Shown in pieces: positions 7,874 through 16,824 of a stretch of DNA of 64,000 nucleotides. The DNA is taken from contig NC_017030.1 of NCBI RefSeq assembly GCF_000255295.1, forward strand, positions 5,332,001 to 5,396,000. Direction: 5' to 3'. The notes beneath the pieces are model-generated. The model saw only the letters and a list, made by a program, of their open reading frames with translations, made no database searches and had not been told where the DNA came from. Numbering within the stretch: the stretch's first letter is position 1; every line of letters starts with the position of its first letter. Position numbers and translations under genes: made by a program. This DNA is from Corallococcus coralloides DSM 2259. GTDB taxonomy: Bacteria; Myxococcota; Myxococcia; Myxococcales; Myxococcaceae.

Positions 7874-8713
7874 ATGCACATCGCCTGGGACGACCTGCAG
7901 ACGGTGGAAGCGCTGGTACGCACGGGGAGCGTCGTGGGCGCGGCGCGCGAGCTCTCGCTGCGCCACTCGTCCATCTCGCGGCGGGTGGATGCCCTCGAGC
8001 GCGCGCTCGGGGTGCCGCTCTTCCTGCGTGGGGCGACGCTGCGCCCGACGCCGCTCGGCCTCGCCATTGCCGAGCGCGCGGGCCACATGCGCCCCCACGC
8101 CCTGGACGTGGGGGCACTCATCGAGGAGCAGCACCGGGCGCGCGCAGGCCGGCTCGTCATCACCACGAACGAAGTGCTGGCTTCACTGCTGTTCGGCGCG
8201 CTGCGCACGTGCGGCTTCACGCAGCGGGTCCAGGTGCGCATCTCCGAGAGTGAGCTGGCGCTGGAGCCCGGAGTGACGGACCTGGCCTTGCGGCCGAGTC
8301 ACACGCCGGGCGGTGCGCTCCGGGGACAGCAATTGGGACGGCTGCGGCTCGGAGTGTTCCGGGCGCGGGCAGCCAGGCAGGACCCGGCGGCCTGGGTCCT
8401 GCCATCAGGGAACCTGCGCACCCGATCCTCCATGCGCTGGTGGAAGGCTGTCCCCGAGGACGCGGGGGCTCTCGTGGAGTGCGACACGCTGCTCGGCATC
8501 AGGGATGCCTGCGTCGCGGGCCTGGGGCGGAGCGTGCTCCCGGCGCTGCTCGCAGAAGGGGACCCGCGTCTGGTGCTGGAGGAGGAACTCCCGGGCGGCC
8601 CTCCGGTGTGGCTGCTGTCCGCCGCCACCCGGCGCGCGGACGCGGCCCTCCGGCGGGCGCGGGAGTCACTCTCCGAAGCCCTCCGGAGCGCCCCGGGCGT
8701 ATGGGAGGCCTGA
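7874..8713 (+). CDS. LysR-family transcriptional regulator
   Basis: A 279-aa regulator. The N-terminal winged helix-turn-helix (residues ~1-60) has the standard LysR features: a DDLQTVEALVRTGSVVGAAR opening, then SLRHSSISRRVDALERALG and PLFLR. The C-terminal effector-binding half is short and divergent. It stands head to head with the DsbA/FrnE gene over 94 bp, so control of that gene is the natural guess. The ATG gives the family's usual N-terminus, only a few residues before the first helix. Confidence 0.87.
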   Translation: MHIAWDDLQTVEALVRTGSVVGAARELSLRHSSISRRVDALERALGVPLFLRGATLRPTPLGLAIAERAGHMRPHALDVGALIEEQHRARAGRLVITTNEVLASLLFGALRTCGFTQRVQVRISESELALEPGVTDLALRPSHTPGGALRGQQLGRLRLGVFRARAARQDPAAWVLPSGNLRTRSSMRWWKAVPEDAGALVECDTLLGIRDACVAGLGRSVLPALLAEGDPRLVLEEELPGGPPVWLLSAATRRADAALRRARESLSEALRSAPGVWEA

Positions 8714-8761
8714 GGTCCTCGCGCAACCGAGCTGAATTCAACGGGTGTGAGCGGGCTGTCC

Positions 8762-9070
8762 CTACTCGCACTTCCATTCAGTACGAGTCGTACCACTGGC
8801 AAAGAAGCAAGTAGCGCCTACCGGACTGCAATCTTGACCGTCCGGATTGACGGGGGGCCAGCATTCATCGGGAGGGCACGACGTGGTGCAATAACCGACC
8901 CGCTGCCAGATCCCCTCAGCGTCAAAGGAGCTGTAAGCGCGCGCATCCGTGGCAGGGGGCCGATCGACTGACGCAGAAGCGCTCTCACCGGCTCCACACC
9001 CCGAGGTGATGAGAGAAACCGACAACGCAAGGAGGAGCGGAAGCATGGCGTGGGTTGTTCTTTTCTGCAT
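8762..9070 (-). CDS. Small cysteine-rich lipoprotein
   Basis: A 102-aa hypothetical lipoprotein. The signal peptide MQKRTTHAMLPLLLALSVS leads to a lipobox ITSGC. The mature part is low-complexity at first (Ser/Ala-rich), then has six cysteines in the last ~45 residues (CTTSC, DECW, QDC, ATC and a C-terminal KCE), suggesting three disulfides. The preceding 130 bp are AT-rich for this genome (around 9071-9200) and probably hold the promoter. No family recognised. Confidence 0.65.
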   Translation of the reverse strand: MQKRTTHAMLPLLLALSVSLITSGCGAGESASASVDRPPATDARAYSSFDAEGIWQRVGYCTTSCPPDECWPPVNPDGQDCSPVGATCFFASGTTRTEWKCE

Positions 9071-9270
9071 GGTGCTCTCACTTTCAAATTCAAAGGCGAC
9101 TCGCTTACACGAGACGGTCCACTTTATTAGACTTTGCATTTGAGTGTACCGTCTTTCTTTGCGAGGTCGGGCGTGAGTGTATTGTCTGTGGACGTCCTAT
9201 GGCTCCATGACCCAGCACTCCCGAGCCAAGCCTCTACCGCGTCCCTTGCGTGCATTTGACCGTTAACCGG

Positions 9271-10530
9271 TCACATGGCTCGCAGCAGCCCGGCGGCGGC
9301 ACCGCCCAGCACCAGCCAGGCCGAGTTGACCCGCCAGCGGAGCAGCAACACCGCGCCAAGCACCGCCAGGGCCACCGTCCAACCATCCACCAGGGCCGCG
9401 CGGCCCAGCTGCCAGGTCACCACGGCCATGAGGGCCAGCGAGGCCGCGTTGACGCCGTCGAGCACCGCGCCCGCGGTCCGTGACCGACGAAGCCTGGGAA
9501 TCAGAGGGCCGCTGAGGGCCACGAAGACGAAGGCGGGCAGGAAGATGCCCAGCGTCGCGAGACCGGCGCCGGGCGTGCCGCCCACCAGGTAGCCAATGAA
9601 CGTCGCCGTGGTGAAGACGGGGCCCGGCGTGAACTGGCCCACGGCCACGGCGTCCAGGAGCTGGGCCTCGGTGAGCCAGCCCCAGCGCTCGACGAGGTCC
9701 GCTCGGAGGAAGGCCAGGAGGACATAGCCGCTGCCGAACAGCACGCTGCCGACCTTGAGGAAGAACAGGAAGAGGCCGCCGAGGCTGGCCGGAACGGGGG
9801 CTGTGGCAGCCATGACTGTGACGCCGTCGAGGACGAACGGCGTCAGCGTGAGCGCCGATCTGGACTCGGGGGAGGACCGAAAATGGCTCCAGGCCGCCAG
9901 GGAACCACCGGCCACGGCCAGGATGAGCAGTTCGTTGGCGCCAAGGGCGCTCGCCACGGCGGCGCCGATGGCCACGGCGGTCCGGGGCCACGTCGTCAGG
10001 GCCGTCTTGCCGAGGCTCCCCAGGGCCTGGAGGACCACGGCCAGGATGACGGGTTTGACGCCGTACAAGAGGGCGCCGGCTTGCGGCAGGGTGCCAAAAC
10101 GCACGTAGGCCCAGGCCGCCGCCAGCGTCAGGAGCATCGCCGGGACGATGAAGCAGACGCCGGCCACCAGCAGCCCGGGCCAGCCGGCGCGCCGGTGGCC
10201 CAGGTGGATGGCCAGTTCGGTGGAGTTCGGGCCTGGAATCAGGTGGGTGGCGCCCAGCAGGTCGAGGAACTCCTCACGGGGGAGCCACCGGCGCCGCCGC
10301 ACGAGCTCGTCTTCCATCATGGCGATGTGAGCAGCAGGGCCCCCAAAGGCCGTCAGCCCCAGCCGGAGGAAGACCCGCGCGACCTCACCAAGCGAGCCCC
10401 GGGTGACGTCGCGGGAATGCGATGCGTTGAGTCCATGCGCCGTAGGAGCCTCGTGATGAACCGGAACCAGCGGAATCGCGGCGGATGGTGCCACGGCGCC
10501 GGGCAGGGAACGGGCGCCAACGAACCCCAT
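9271..10530 (-). CDS. chrA: ChrA-type chromate efflux transporter
   Basis: A 419-aa membrane protein with the tandem CHR layout of long-chain ChrA. Repeat one carries TAFGGPAAHIAMM and LIPGPNSTELAIHLG; repeat two carries FGSGYVLLAFL and FTPGPVFTTATFIG. About ten to twelve membrane helices are expected. ChrA exports chromate by proton exchange. The first ~45 residues before VTRGSLGEVARVFLRLG look non-conserved, so translation might start later, but the ATG at 10530 with GGGGG upstream is kept. An AT-rich segment at 10549-10583 probably carries the promoter. No chromate regulator (ChrB) is nearby. Confidence 0.88.
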   Translation of the reverse strand: MGFVGARSLPGAVAPSAAIPLVPVHHEAPTAHGLNASHSRDVTRGSLGEVARVFLRLGLTAFGGPAAHIAMMEDELVRRRRWLPREEFLDLLGATHLIPGPNSTELAIHLGHRRAGWPGLLVAGVCFIVPAMLLTLAAAWAYVRFGTLPQAGALLYGVKPVILAVVLQALGSLGKTALTTWPRTAVAIGAAVASALGANELLILAVAGGSLAAWSHFRSSPESRSALTLTPFVLDGVTVMAATAPVPASLGGLFLFFLKVGSVLFGSGYVLLAFLRADLVERWGWLTEAQLLDAVAVGQFTPGPVFTTATFIGYLVGGTPGAGLATLGIFLPAFVFVALSGPLIPRLRRSRTAGAVLDGVNAASLALMAVVTWQLGRAALVDGWTVALAVLGAVLLLRWRVNSAWLVLGGAAAGLLRAM

Positions 10531-10848
10531 TGGGCCCCCAGAGGCTTAGTTTACATAACGCTTCTTATCAGACGTTCCGACTAGGGGTTCCCCAAGAATT
10601 CCAGGCGCTTCCCCGGCCCGCCCAGGGCCTCCACGGACGTCCGCGCAACCGGCCCGGGTCCGTCTCCGCCGCCATCGCGTCCTCGAGCACCTTCCGAGCC
10701 CCGGCCCGGTCCCCGCTCGCTTTGTCGGACTTCACCGCGCCACCCCCGGCCCACACATGACGAGCCACCGTCGGCCACCAACCGCCGGGGCCGGCCCTTG
10801 GAATCTCGTGCTTCCCGAGCCCGGTTCCGGAACGTACCTTGCCGCCCC
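10531..10848. other. Intergenic region, possible gene remnant
   Basis: 318 bp between divergent chrA and a lipoprotein gene. The AT-rich part at 10549-10583 is a likely promoter. On the minus strand, 10568-10768 could encode a fragment containing GDRAGARKVLEDAMAAE, which resembles the end of TPR/DUSAM-like myxobacterial proteins, but it has no convincing start or partner domain. I treat it as a possible remnant only. Confidence 0.35.
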
Positions 10849-11406
10849 ATGCGCCTCTTCCGACGAACCGGACTCGCCGCGCTTTGCGGCCTCACCGCGG
10901 CCCTGTTGACGGGCTGCCCTGACAAGACGGCCCAGGCCCCCGTGGACGGCGGCGTCACCGGAACCACGGCGGCCCCGGACTCGGGCCCCGAGGCCGTGGT
11001 CTTCACGCTCCAGTACCGGTCGCCGGATGGCGGCTCCGCGCTCATCCCCCTGGCCCTGGAGGAAAAACCGCTCGTGGAGCCGACCTCCGACCTGGAGCTG
11101 CGCAGCACCCTGGGCCTCAAGAACTACCGCGTCCGGCTCATGGACGAAGCCGACCGGGCCATGGTCTCCGACGACTCCGTGTCCGAGGCCGATGACGGCC
11201 TCGTGTACCGCATCCACCTGCCGCAGCCGCTCAAGACCGGCTACTCGTACACCCTCGTCGTGGACTCGCAGACCGGCTCGTCGTTCCAGGACTCGCGCGG
11301 CCGCGACGTCGAAGACCTCCGGGCTTCGTTCCAGATCATCGGCGACAAGGAAAAGCCCAAGCCGCCTCCGCCGCCCGCCAAGGGCGGCAAGAAGAAGTCC
11401 AAGTAG
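10849..11406 (+). CDS. Putative lipoprotein, hypothetical
   Basis: A 185-aa protein with a lipoprotein signal peptide (MRLFRRTGLAALCGLTAALL, lipobox LTGC). The mature part has one beta-rich domain (residues ~50-165) with strand motifs such as YSYTLVVDSQTG, perhaps an Ig-like fold, and ends in a Pro/Lys-rich tail (PPPPPAKGGKKK). An upstream in-frame ATG at 10798 would bury the signal peptide, so 10849 is chosen. It converges with the DUF3014-like gene, the stop codons being 3 bp apart. Function unknown. Confidence 0.75.
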   Translation: MRLFRRTGLAALCGLTAALLTGCPDKTAQAPVDGGVTGTTAAPDSGPEAVVFTLQYRSPDGGSALIPLALEEKPLVEPTSDLELRSTLGLKNYRVRLMDEADRAMVSDDSVSEADDGLVYRIHLPQPLKTGYSYTLVVDSQTGSSFQDSRGRDVEDLRASFQIIGDKEKPKPPPPPAKGGKKKSK

Positions 11407-11409
11407 CCG

Positions 11410-12291
11410 TCATTCCTGGGTTTCTGACTGCCCCGGCGCCTGATCCGGCAACGGTTCGGGCGTGGCTGGCGCCGGGGTCGGCAGGTTCAGCGCCGTGCGC
11501 AGCTCCCGCAGCTTCGCCTGGATGAGCCGCATGTTCCCCGGACCCATTCGCAGCAAGTGCTTCTGGGCCTTGCTCAGCCCCTCCAGCTCCGGCGACGCAT
11601 AGACATACAGCGCGCCCCTGGGCTCCACCTCCACCGGCCCCTTCGGCACCGGCACCGCCAGCAGGTGCTGGATGGCCCGGCCGAACGCCGTCTCGAAGCC
11701 CTGATCCGGCGGCGCGATCTCCCGGTACGCCTGGTCGATGAGAGGCTTCAGCTCCCGGTACACCATCGCCGCGCCGGACGCGTCCAGCGACCCCAGCACC
11801 CGGGCCACCAGGTCGTAGCGCGCGTAGCTCAGCGGCGCGATCTCCGAGCGCCCATTCGCCGCGGCCGCGCCCACCTGGAACGCCCCCACGGGCGCCATGA
11901 ACAACAGCGAGGCCCGAGGGCTCTCACCATCCGCGATGTTGCTCACGGACGCGGTGAACCGGCGCGCCAGGTCTTGCTCCTGCAGCCACTTCGCCAGCTC
12001 CGGGTCCACCGACAGCTTGCCCACCAGGTCACGGATGCGCCCGTCGCTCTCCGGCAACGACACCTCCGCGGGCACCTCCGCCACGCCCGCGTCCACCACG
12101 GGCGGCGCCGTCACCACGGGCGGCGCCTCCGACTGGCGCCTCAAGCCGAAGTACGAACCGAGCACGCCCACGACCATCAGCGCGACCAGGATGCCCAGGA
12201 CCTTGCCCCGCGACGGAGTCTTGGTCGGCTCGGTCTCCGGCGGCGGCGGAATGGCTCCAGGGCCCTGATTCACGAAGTTCGGATCGCTCAT
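11410..12291 (-). CDS. DUF3014-like membrane-anchored protein
   Basis: A 293-aa protein with a cytoplasmic Pro-rich N-terminus, one membrane helix (about residues 31-50, VLGILVALMVVGVLGSYFGL) and a periplasmic helical domain of ~200 residues. The order and motifs (SDGRIRDLVGKLS, WLQEQDLARRFTASVSNIADG) fit the DUF3014 family of proteobacterial and myxobacterial proteins of unknown role. Start at ATG 12291 (MSDPNFV) has CGGGA upstream; two earlier ATGs lack a ribosome site. Confidence 0.75.
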   Translation of the reverse strand: MSDPNFVNQGPGAIPPPPETEPTKTPSRGKVLGILVALMVVGVLGSYFGLRRQSEAPPVVTAPPVVDAGVAEVPAEVSLPESDGRIRDLVGKLSVDPELAKWLQEQDLARRFTASVSNIADGESPRASLLFMAPVGAFQVGAAAANGRSEIAPLSYARYDLVARVLGSLDASGAAMVYRELKPLIDQAYREIAPPDQGFETAFGRAIQHLLAVPVPKGPVEVEPRGALYVYASPELEGLSKAQKHLLRMGPGNMRLIQAKLRELRTALNLPTPAPATPEPLPDQAPGQSETQE

Positions 12292-12360
12292 GGTCCCGGA
12301 CATTACAGACAGGCCTTTGAGCCATTCCACGCGCGCGTGAACAATCCGCGCCGTCTGTGT

Positions 12361-13413
12361 TCACCGCGCCGCGAGGACCTCGTCCGGCAGGCGCCAGAGC
12401 TGGCCGTCCTCCGGCGACAGAATGAAACCGCCGGGCAGCAGGTGCACCGACGTGACGGCCTCCGTGGACAACGGCAGCTCCCACGCGCACACGGGCCGCA
12501 GCGAGTCCAGGTCCAGTTGAAGCAGGTACCACTCCCCCGCCTCCAACAGGTCCTCCACCGCCACCAGCACCGCCCGCTCCGTCACCAGCCCGCTGTACCC
12601 CGTGGCGAGCGTGCCCTGTTCCGGCAGCAGGAACTCCGCCGCGAGCGTGGCCTCCGGGTACGTCCAGCGCCGCACCCACGTGCCACCCACGCCAATGAAG
12701 CCCGAGCCGTCCGGAAGAAACCCCGCCGGATAGAACGGCGCCTCCACCGAAGCCACCGCCGCGCCACGCACGAGCCCGGCCACGCCGCGCTCCACGAAGG
12801 TGAGCCACGTGCCCTCCTGGCCCAGGCTCACCGCCGCGCCCATCACCGGCAGGCTCGGATGCGGCATCCATTCGTGCAGCCCGTCCAGGTCGTCCTCACC
12901 CAGCACCGGCGTGTCGAGCTCGAGCCCCGCCTCCGCCCCCGCCACGTCCGATAACGTTCGGGCATCCAGGACGCGCACCGAAGCCCGCCCGTCCTGGACG
13001 CCGCTCGTCCAGAGGCTCTTGCCGGTGACGTCGAACCCCAGGGCCTGCGTGTGCCGGGGCCAGGCCCGCGCGGGCGTCTCCACCGGACTTCCATCCAGCG
13101 CCCGGCCCACCATCTCGATGCGCCCAGGCCCCAGCACCGCCGCGCACCCGAGCGACGGATGCAGCGCCACGAGCCCCGCGGCCCTGGGCAGCTCCAGCGC
13201 ACGCCCCGGCGGCCAGGACTCCCGCGCCCCGAGCACGGCCAGGCGCCGCACCCCCAAGGCCAGCCCCACGGCCTCGCCCGTGGGAGGCAGCACGAAGCCG
13301 TCGCCCGCCCACTCCGCGTCCGTCACCGGCAGCGTCGTGATTCGAGTCAGCGCCACGCGGCGGCTGGGAATGCCCCACGGCGTGCCGGGCCGCGGCCTGC
13401 CCACCCAAGGCAC
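12361..13413 (-). CDS. Hypothetical beta-propeller-like protein
   Basis: 350 aa, no signal peptide, no family recognised. The sequence is a run of short beta strands with repeated LDxxxL and turn motifs (for example VTGKSLWTSGVQDG, FLPDGSGFIGVGGTWVRRW, LLPGGFILSPEDGQLWRLPD), which suggests a WD40- or YVTN-like propeller. It lies 12 bp after the RNase H-like gene on the same strand and is probably cotranscribed with the bamB-Nudix-RNase H series. First-codon choice is uncertain: an internal GTG around VALTRITTLPV is possible. Confidence 0.6.
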   Translation of the reverse strand: MPWVGRPRPGTPWGIPSRRVALTRITTLPVTDAEWAGDGFVLPPTGEAVGLALGVRRLAVLGARESWPPGRALELPRAAGLVALHPSLGCAAVLGPGRIEMVGRALDGSPVETPARAWPRHTQALGFDVTGKSLWTSGVQDGRASVRVLDARTLSDVAGAEAGLELDTPVLGEDDLDGLHEWMPHPSLPVMGAAVSLGQEGTWLTFVERGVAGLVRGAAVASVEAPFYPAGFLPDGSGFIGVGGTWVRRWTYPEATLAAEFLLPEQGTLATGYSGLVTERAVLVAVEDLLEAGEWYLLQLDLDSLRPVCAWELPLSTEAVTSVHLLPGGFILSPEDGQLWRLPDEVLAAR

Positions 13414-13424
13414 AACCTGGCCGC

Positions 13425-14300
13425 TCAGGAATCCTGCTCCATGGCCCGCACGCGCGCGAGCGTGTCCAGGTCACGCTCGGTGGGGCCCAGCTCCAGCAGC
13501 AGCCGGCTCACGTCGTACAGCAGGTCCCCGCGCTCGAAGACCTTCAGCCGCGGGACGTCCAGGTTCAGGTCGTCCGCGCCCTTGTTGTACGCCAGGTCCA
13601 TCAGCGACCGGAGCTGGAACGAGTCGTAGAGGTTGTACTCCACCAGGTAGCGCAGGGCCTCCACGTCGCCGCGCCGCAGGTACGCGCGCCACAGCAGCAC
13701 CGCGTCGTAGCCGTTCACGCCCTTCAGGTGCGGCGGCCGTCCCACGCCCAGCTTGTCTTCAATCTCCTTCAGCCCGCCGCCCATCCCCAGCCGCCGCGTG
13801 ACGAAGCGCAAATCAATGTGCGCCTCCGGCACCGGGAAGTTCTTCGCGCCGAAGTACTCCTTCAGCACCGGCACGTCGAAGCACGAGCCGTTGAACGTCA
13901 CCCACAGCCGCCGCTTCGCCAGGCCTTCCGGCAGCGCGTCCATGTTCCGGCCCTGGATGTAGACGTGCAGCCCCTCGGCGTCGAACAGGCTCACCACCGT
14001 GGGAACCTGCGTCTTGCTGCCGTCCGTCTCGATGTCGAAGTAGACGGCGTCGTCCTGGAACTCCGGAAACAGGCGCCAGTGCTCGCGCGGCGGCACCATG
14101 CGGGCCAGGTCCTTCAAGTCGCGCCGCGCCAGCGCCGCCCGGGCCTCCGCGATGCGCTCGCGGGCCGCCGTGTCCGCCTTGCGGCTGATGACGATGCCGC
14201 CGTCCGGGAAGTCATCCCAGGTCCGGATGCCCTTGGACCACAGGTCCTTCTCGCGCCACGGCCCCACGCCGGGGATGAGCTGGAACGTGTGCAGCAGCAT
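13425..14300 (-). CDS. RNase H-like 3'-5' exonuclease domain protein
   Basis: 291 aa. The N-terminal ~30 residues (FQLIPGVGPWREKDLWSKGI) form a helix-hairpin-helix-like segment. The rest is a predicted DEDD-type RNase H-fold nuclease (YprB/RNase_H_2 type): YFDIETDG holds the D-x-E pair (~residue 98), FNGSCFDVPVL the next motif, and EYNLYDSFQL the last Asp region. Its ATG overlaps the TGA of the Nudix gene (TGATG), so the two are translationally coupled. A role in nucleic acid processing is expected; the substrate is unknown. Confidence 0.78.
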   Translation of the reverse strand: MLLHTFQLIPGVGPWREKDLWSKGIRTWDDFPDGGIVISRKADTAARERIAEARAALARRDLKDLARMVPPREHWRLFPEFQDDAVYFDIETDGSKTQVPTVVSLFDAEGLHVYIQGRNMDALPEGLAKRRLWVTFNGSCFDVPVLKEYFGAKNFPVPEAHIDLRFVTRRLGMGGGLKEIEDKLGVGRPPHLKGVNGYDAVLLWRAYLRRGDVEALRYLVEYNLYDSFQLRSLMDLAYNKGADDLNLDVPRLKVFERGDLLYDVSRLLLELGPTERDLDTLARVRAMEQDS

Positions 14301-14737
14301 CAATCGAGCGCACCCAGCCTTCCCGCCAGCAGGTCGTCCAGGAGCGGAATGTCCGCCTCGCAGAACGGCAGCGCCTGCATTTCCGTGGGCGTGTGGAACG
14401 CCAGCTGGTGCGCGCCCAGCGGCTTCGGCTCGCCGGACACAATCGTGGCCGCGAGCAGCACCAATTCGACCGTGAGGTCCGGGTACGTGTGCCGGCCCTC
14501 CCACAGGCGGCGGCCCACGGACAGCTCCACGTCCAGCTCCTCGCGGCACTCGCGCGCGAGGGCGGCTTCGTCCGTTTCGCCCGCCTCCACCTTGCCGCCG
14601 GGGAACTCCCAGAGGAGCGCGCGGCTCCCACCGGGAAGGCGCTGCTGGACCAGGTACCGCGGCCCGCCGTCTTCCGGACCGGGCCGGGGAATCAGCGCGG
14701 CCACCACCCGCACCGTCCGGGGCACGGCGCGCGTCAC
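14300..14737 (-). CDS. Nudix hydrolase, MutT-like
   Basis: 145 aa with a complete Nudix box (GGKVEAGETDEAALARECRE followed by ELDV, residues ~47-70) and the WEFPGGK context of MutT-type enzymes that hydrolyse oxidised or non-canonical nucleoside triphosphates. The GTG start at 14737 overlaps the bamB stop by 4 bp (GTGA) and its own stop overlaps the RNase H-like start, so it belongs to one operon. A cytosolic house-cleaning role is the likely function; the exact substrate cannot be read from sequence. Confidence 0.88.
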   Translation of the reverse strand: MTRAVPRTVRVVAALIPRPGPEDGGPRYLVQQRLPGGSRALLWEFPGGKVEAGETDEAALARECREELDVELSVGRRLWEGRHTYPDLTVELVLLAATIVSGEPKPLGAHQLAFHTPTEMQALPFCEADIPLLDDLLAGRLGALD

Positions 14738-15912
14738 CCGCGCGGCCCCTTCTTCACGTCGTTCATGTCCAGCGCGTACAGGTACGCGTTGTTGGACAGC
14801 ACGTACACCCGCGAGCCCACCACGAACGGCGGCGCGGAGATGCCCACGCCCGGGTTCCACGCCATGCGTGACTTGCCCGTCGTCGGGTCCACGAACAGCA
14901 GCGCACGCTCGTTGGGAACCAGCAGCATTCCCCTGGCCAACACCGGAGCGAGCGCCGTCCTGTCCTTGAGGGGGAGCGACCAGATGAGCTTTCCCGTCTC
15001 TCCCAGGTAGGCGTCCACGCGGCCGTCGCCGGTCGCGAACACCACCTCGCCCCGCGCCAGCAGCGACGTCAGGCCGCCCACGGTGGCGTTCCAGATGACC
15101 GCGCCGGTGTCCGCCTCCAGGGCGTACAGGCCGTTCTTGTACGAGGCCACGTAGAGCCGCCCCGCCGAGTCGATGGCGGGCGTGGTGTCCACGTCCAGGA
15201 ACTCCGTGCCCGCGCCCGACAGGGACTTCTCCCAGACGACGCCGCCGTCCTCCACCTTGAGCGCGACGAGGAAGCCGTCGGAGAAGCCGACGTACGCGGT
15301 GTCCTGGTCCACTCGCGGCGCGGAGGCGCCCCGGACGGTGAAGCCCGACGGCGGATCGCGCCGGTACTGCCACACCCACGTGCCGTCCGTCGCCTTCACC
15401 GCGAACACCGTGTCGGTGTCCGTGGCCACCAGCACCAGGCCGTCCGCGAGCACCGGCACCGTGGCCAGGGACTCGTTGGTGGCGTACTTCCACTTCACCG
15501 CGCCGGTGCGGCCATCCACCGCGTACAGCACGCCGTCACCGCCCGGCACGTAGATGACGCCCTCGCTGGCCAGACCGCCCGCGAGCGCCCGGGCTCCCGT
15601 GCGCAGGGACCAGGCCACCTTCCCGTCCGGTCCCACCGCGCGGACGTAGCCGTCACGCGTCTGCACCACGACGTTCCGGCTCTCCGGGTCGTACACCGGA
15701 GAGGCGGGCTCGCGCGGCGAGTACTCCAGCAGCGGGACCTTGTCGATGAGCCCCGTCCACCAGTCCACCTGGAAGTAGTCCACCGGCGGCTGACGGGGCG
15801 CCGCGGGCAGCTCCGGGTTGCCGTACAGCGGCGCCGTCGCACACCCGGCCAGGAGCCCTGCCCCAGCCACCATTCCCACCCACCGCTTCCACCGAGCAAG
15901 CCGCATGGTCAT
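14734..15912 (-). CDS. bamB: BamB-like outer membrane assembly lipoprotein
   Basis: 392-aa lipoprotein (lipobox LLAGC, Cys about residue 24) with an eight-blade PQQ-like propeller; repeats such as GGDGVLYAVDGRTGAVKWKY, SYKNGLYALEADTGAVIW and SNNAYLYALD are typical of BamB, the BAM-complex partner for beta-barrel insertion. The neighbours support this: the order der, yfgM-like, bamB on one strand mirrors the conserved yfgM-bamB-der cluster of proteobacteria. It starts 7 bp after the yfgM-like stop and overlaps the Nudix gene by 4 bp. Confidence 0.85.
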   Translation of the reverse strand: MTMRLARWKRWVGMVAGAGLLAGCATAPLYGNPELPAAPRQPPVDYFQVDWWTGLIDKVPLLEYSPREPASPVYDPESRNVVVQTRDGYVRAVGPDGKVAWSLRTGARALAGGLASEGVIYVPGGDGVLYAVDGRTGAVKWKYATNESLATVPVLADGLVLVATDTDTVFAVKATDGTWVWQYRRDPPSGFTVRGASAPRVDQDTAYVGFSDGFLVALKVEDGGVVWEKSLSGAGTEFLDVDTTPAIDSAGRLYVASYKNGLYALEADTGAVIWNATVGGLTSLLARGEVVFATGDGRVDAYLGETGKLIWSLPLKDRTALAPVLARGMLLVPNERALLFVDPTTGKSRMAWNPGVGISAPPFVVGSRVYVLSNNAYLYALDMNDVKKGPRG

Positions 15913-15919
15913 GAGCGCG

Positions 15920-16726
15920 CTACGGCTGCCCCGCGTCCGTGGCCGTCGCGGCGGGCGGCGCCGGCGTGGGCACCTTCACGCCCTCCGCGGCCAGCACCGC
16001 CATGCGCTCGGTGGCCTGACGGGCCGCGGCGCTGTTCGGGTGGTCCGTCGGAATCTTGGACAGCACCTGCGCGGCCTCGTCCTTCTTGCCCTGGAGGATG
16101 AGCATGCGCGCCTTGTGGTACGCGCCCATGCCGACCAGGTACTCGCCGGTGTCCGCCTTCTCCATCGCCTCGAAGGAGGCGATGGCCTGGGCGTAGTCAC
16201 CCTTGGCCTCGTAGGCGTAGCCCTGGCCTTCCAGGGCGCTCGCGCGCAGGGCGTCGTTCTCCGGGGCGCCCTTGAGGAAGACGTCCAGGGACGCCAGGGC
16301 GTCGTCGTTCTTGCCCAGCCGGAACTCGGCCTTGGCCTGCGGCAGGGCGGCCGTCGTCGCCGCGCGGGTTCCGCCGTGCTCCTTGCGGAAGGCCGCCAGC
16401 TGCTTCACGACCTCCTCGTCGCGGGCCTGCGCCGTGGCGAACGGGGGCTCCGTGGCGGACGGGTCCACCGGGTCCACGCCCGTCACGGGGCGATCCAGGA
16501 CGGTGAGGGCCTGGCCCAGGGCCATGGAGGCCGTCTCCTCGCCGCGCTTGGAGACTTCACTGGCGATGGCCACGCCCACCGCGCCCAGCACGAGCACGCC
16601 CGCGCCGATGGCGAGGAACTTCTGGCGCTGCATCAGCCAGTCTCGCGCGTCCGCTCCCGCCTTCTGGAAAGCGTCCGGCTGACGAAGCTCCTGCTGGCGA
16701 ATCTTCTCGGTCTTCTGCTGGGCCAC
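15920..16726 (-). CDS. YfgM-like membrane-anchored TPR protein
   Basis: 268 aa from the GTG at 16726. A short cytoplasmic N-terminus is followed by one membrane helix (FLAIGAGVLVLGAVGVAIAS) and a periplasmic part with TPR-like helices (for example ALEGQGYAYEAKGDYAQAIA). This layout and the position between der and bamB match YfgM, an ancillary SecYEG translocon subunit that works with periplasmic chaperones. The tail is Ala/Pro/Thr-rich. An ATG 19 codons upstream is possible but lies in non-conserved sequence; GAGAGG lies about 10 nt before the GTG. Confidence 0.78.
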   Translation of the reverse strand: MAQQKTEKIRQQELRQPDAFQKAGADARDWLMQRQKFLAIGAGVLVLGAVGVAIASEVSKRGEETASMALGQALTVLDRPVTGVDPVDPSATEPPFATAQARDEEVVKQLAAFRKEHGGTRAATTAALPQAKAEFRLGKNDDALASLDVFLKGAPENDALRASALEGQGYAYEAKGDYAQAIASFEAMEKADTGEYLVGMGAYHKARMLILQGKKDEAAQVLSKIPTDHPNSAAARQATERMAVLAAEGVKVPTPAPPAATATDAGQP

Positions 16727-16824
16727 GATGAAGGGACCTCTCTCCGGCTCGACGGTGCTCTTCGCTCTGGGAAAGCGGCGCACTGTAAAGAGCGCCCGCT
16801 GGGAGTGTCAACGCGTGTGCGCGG

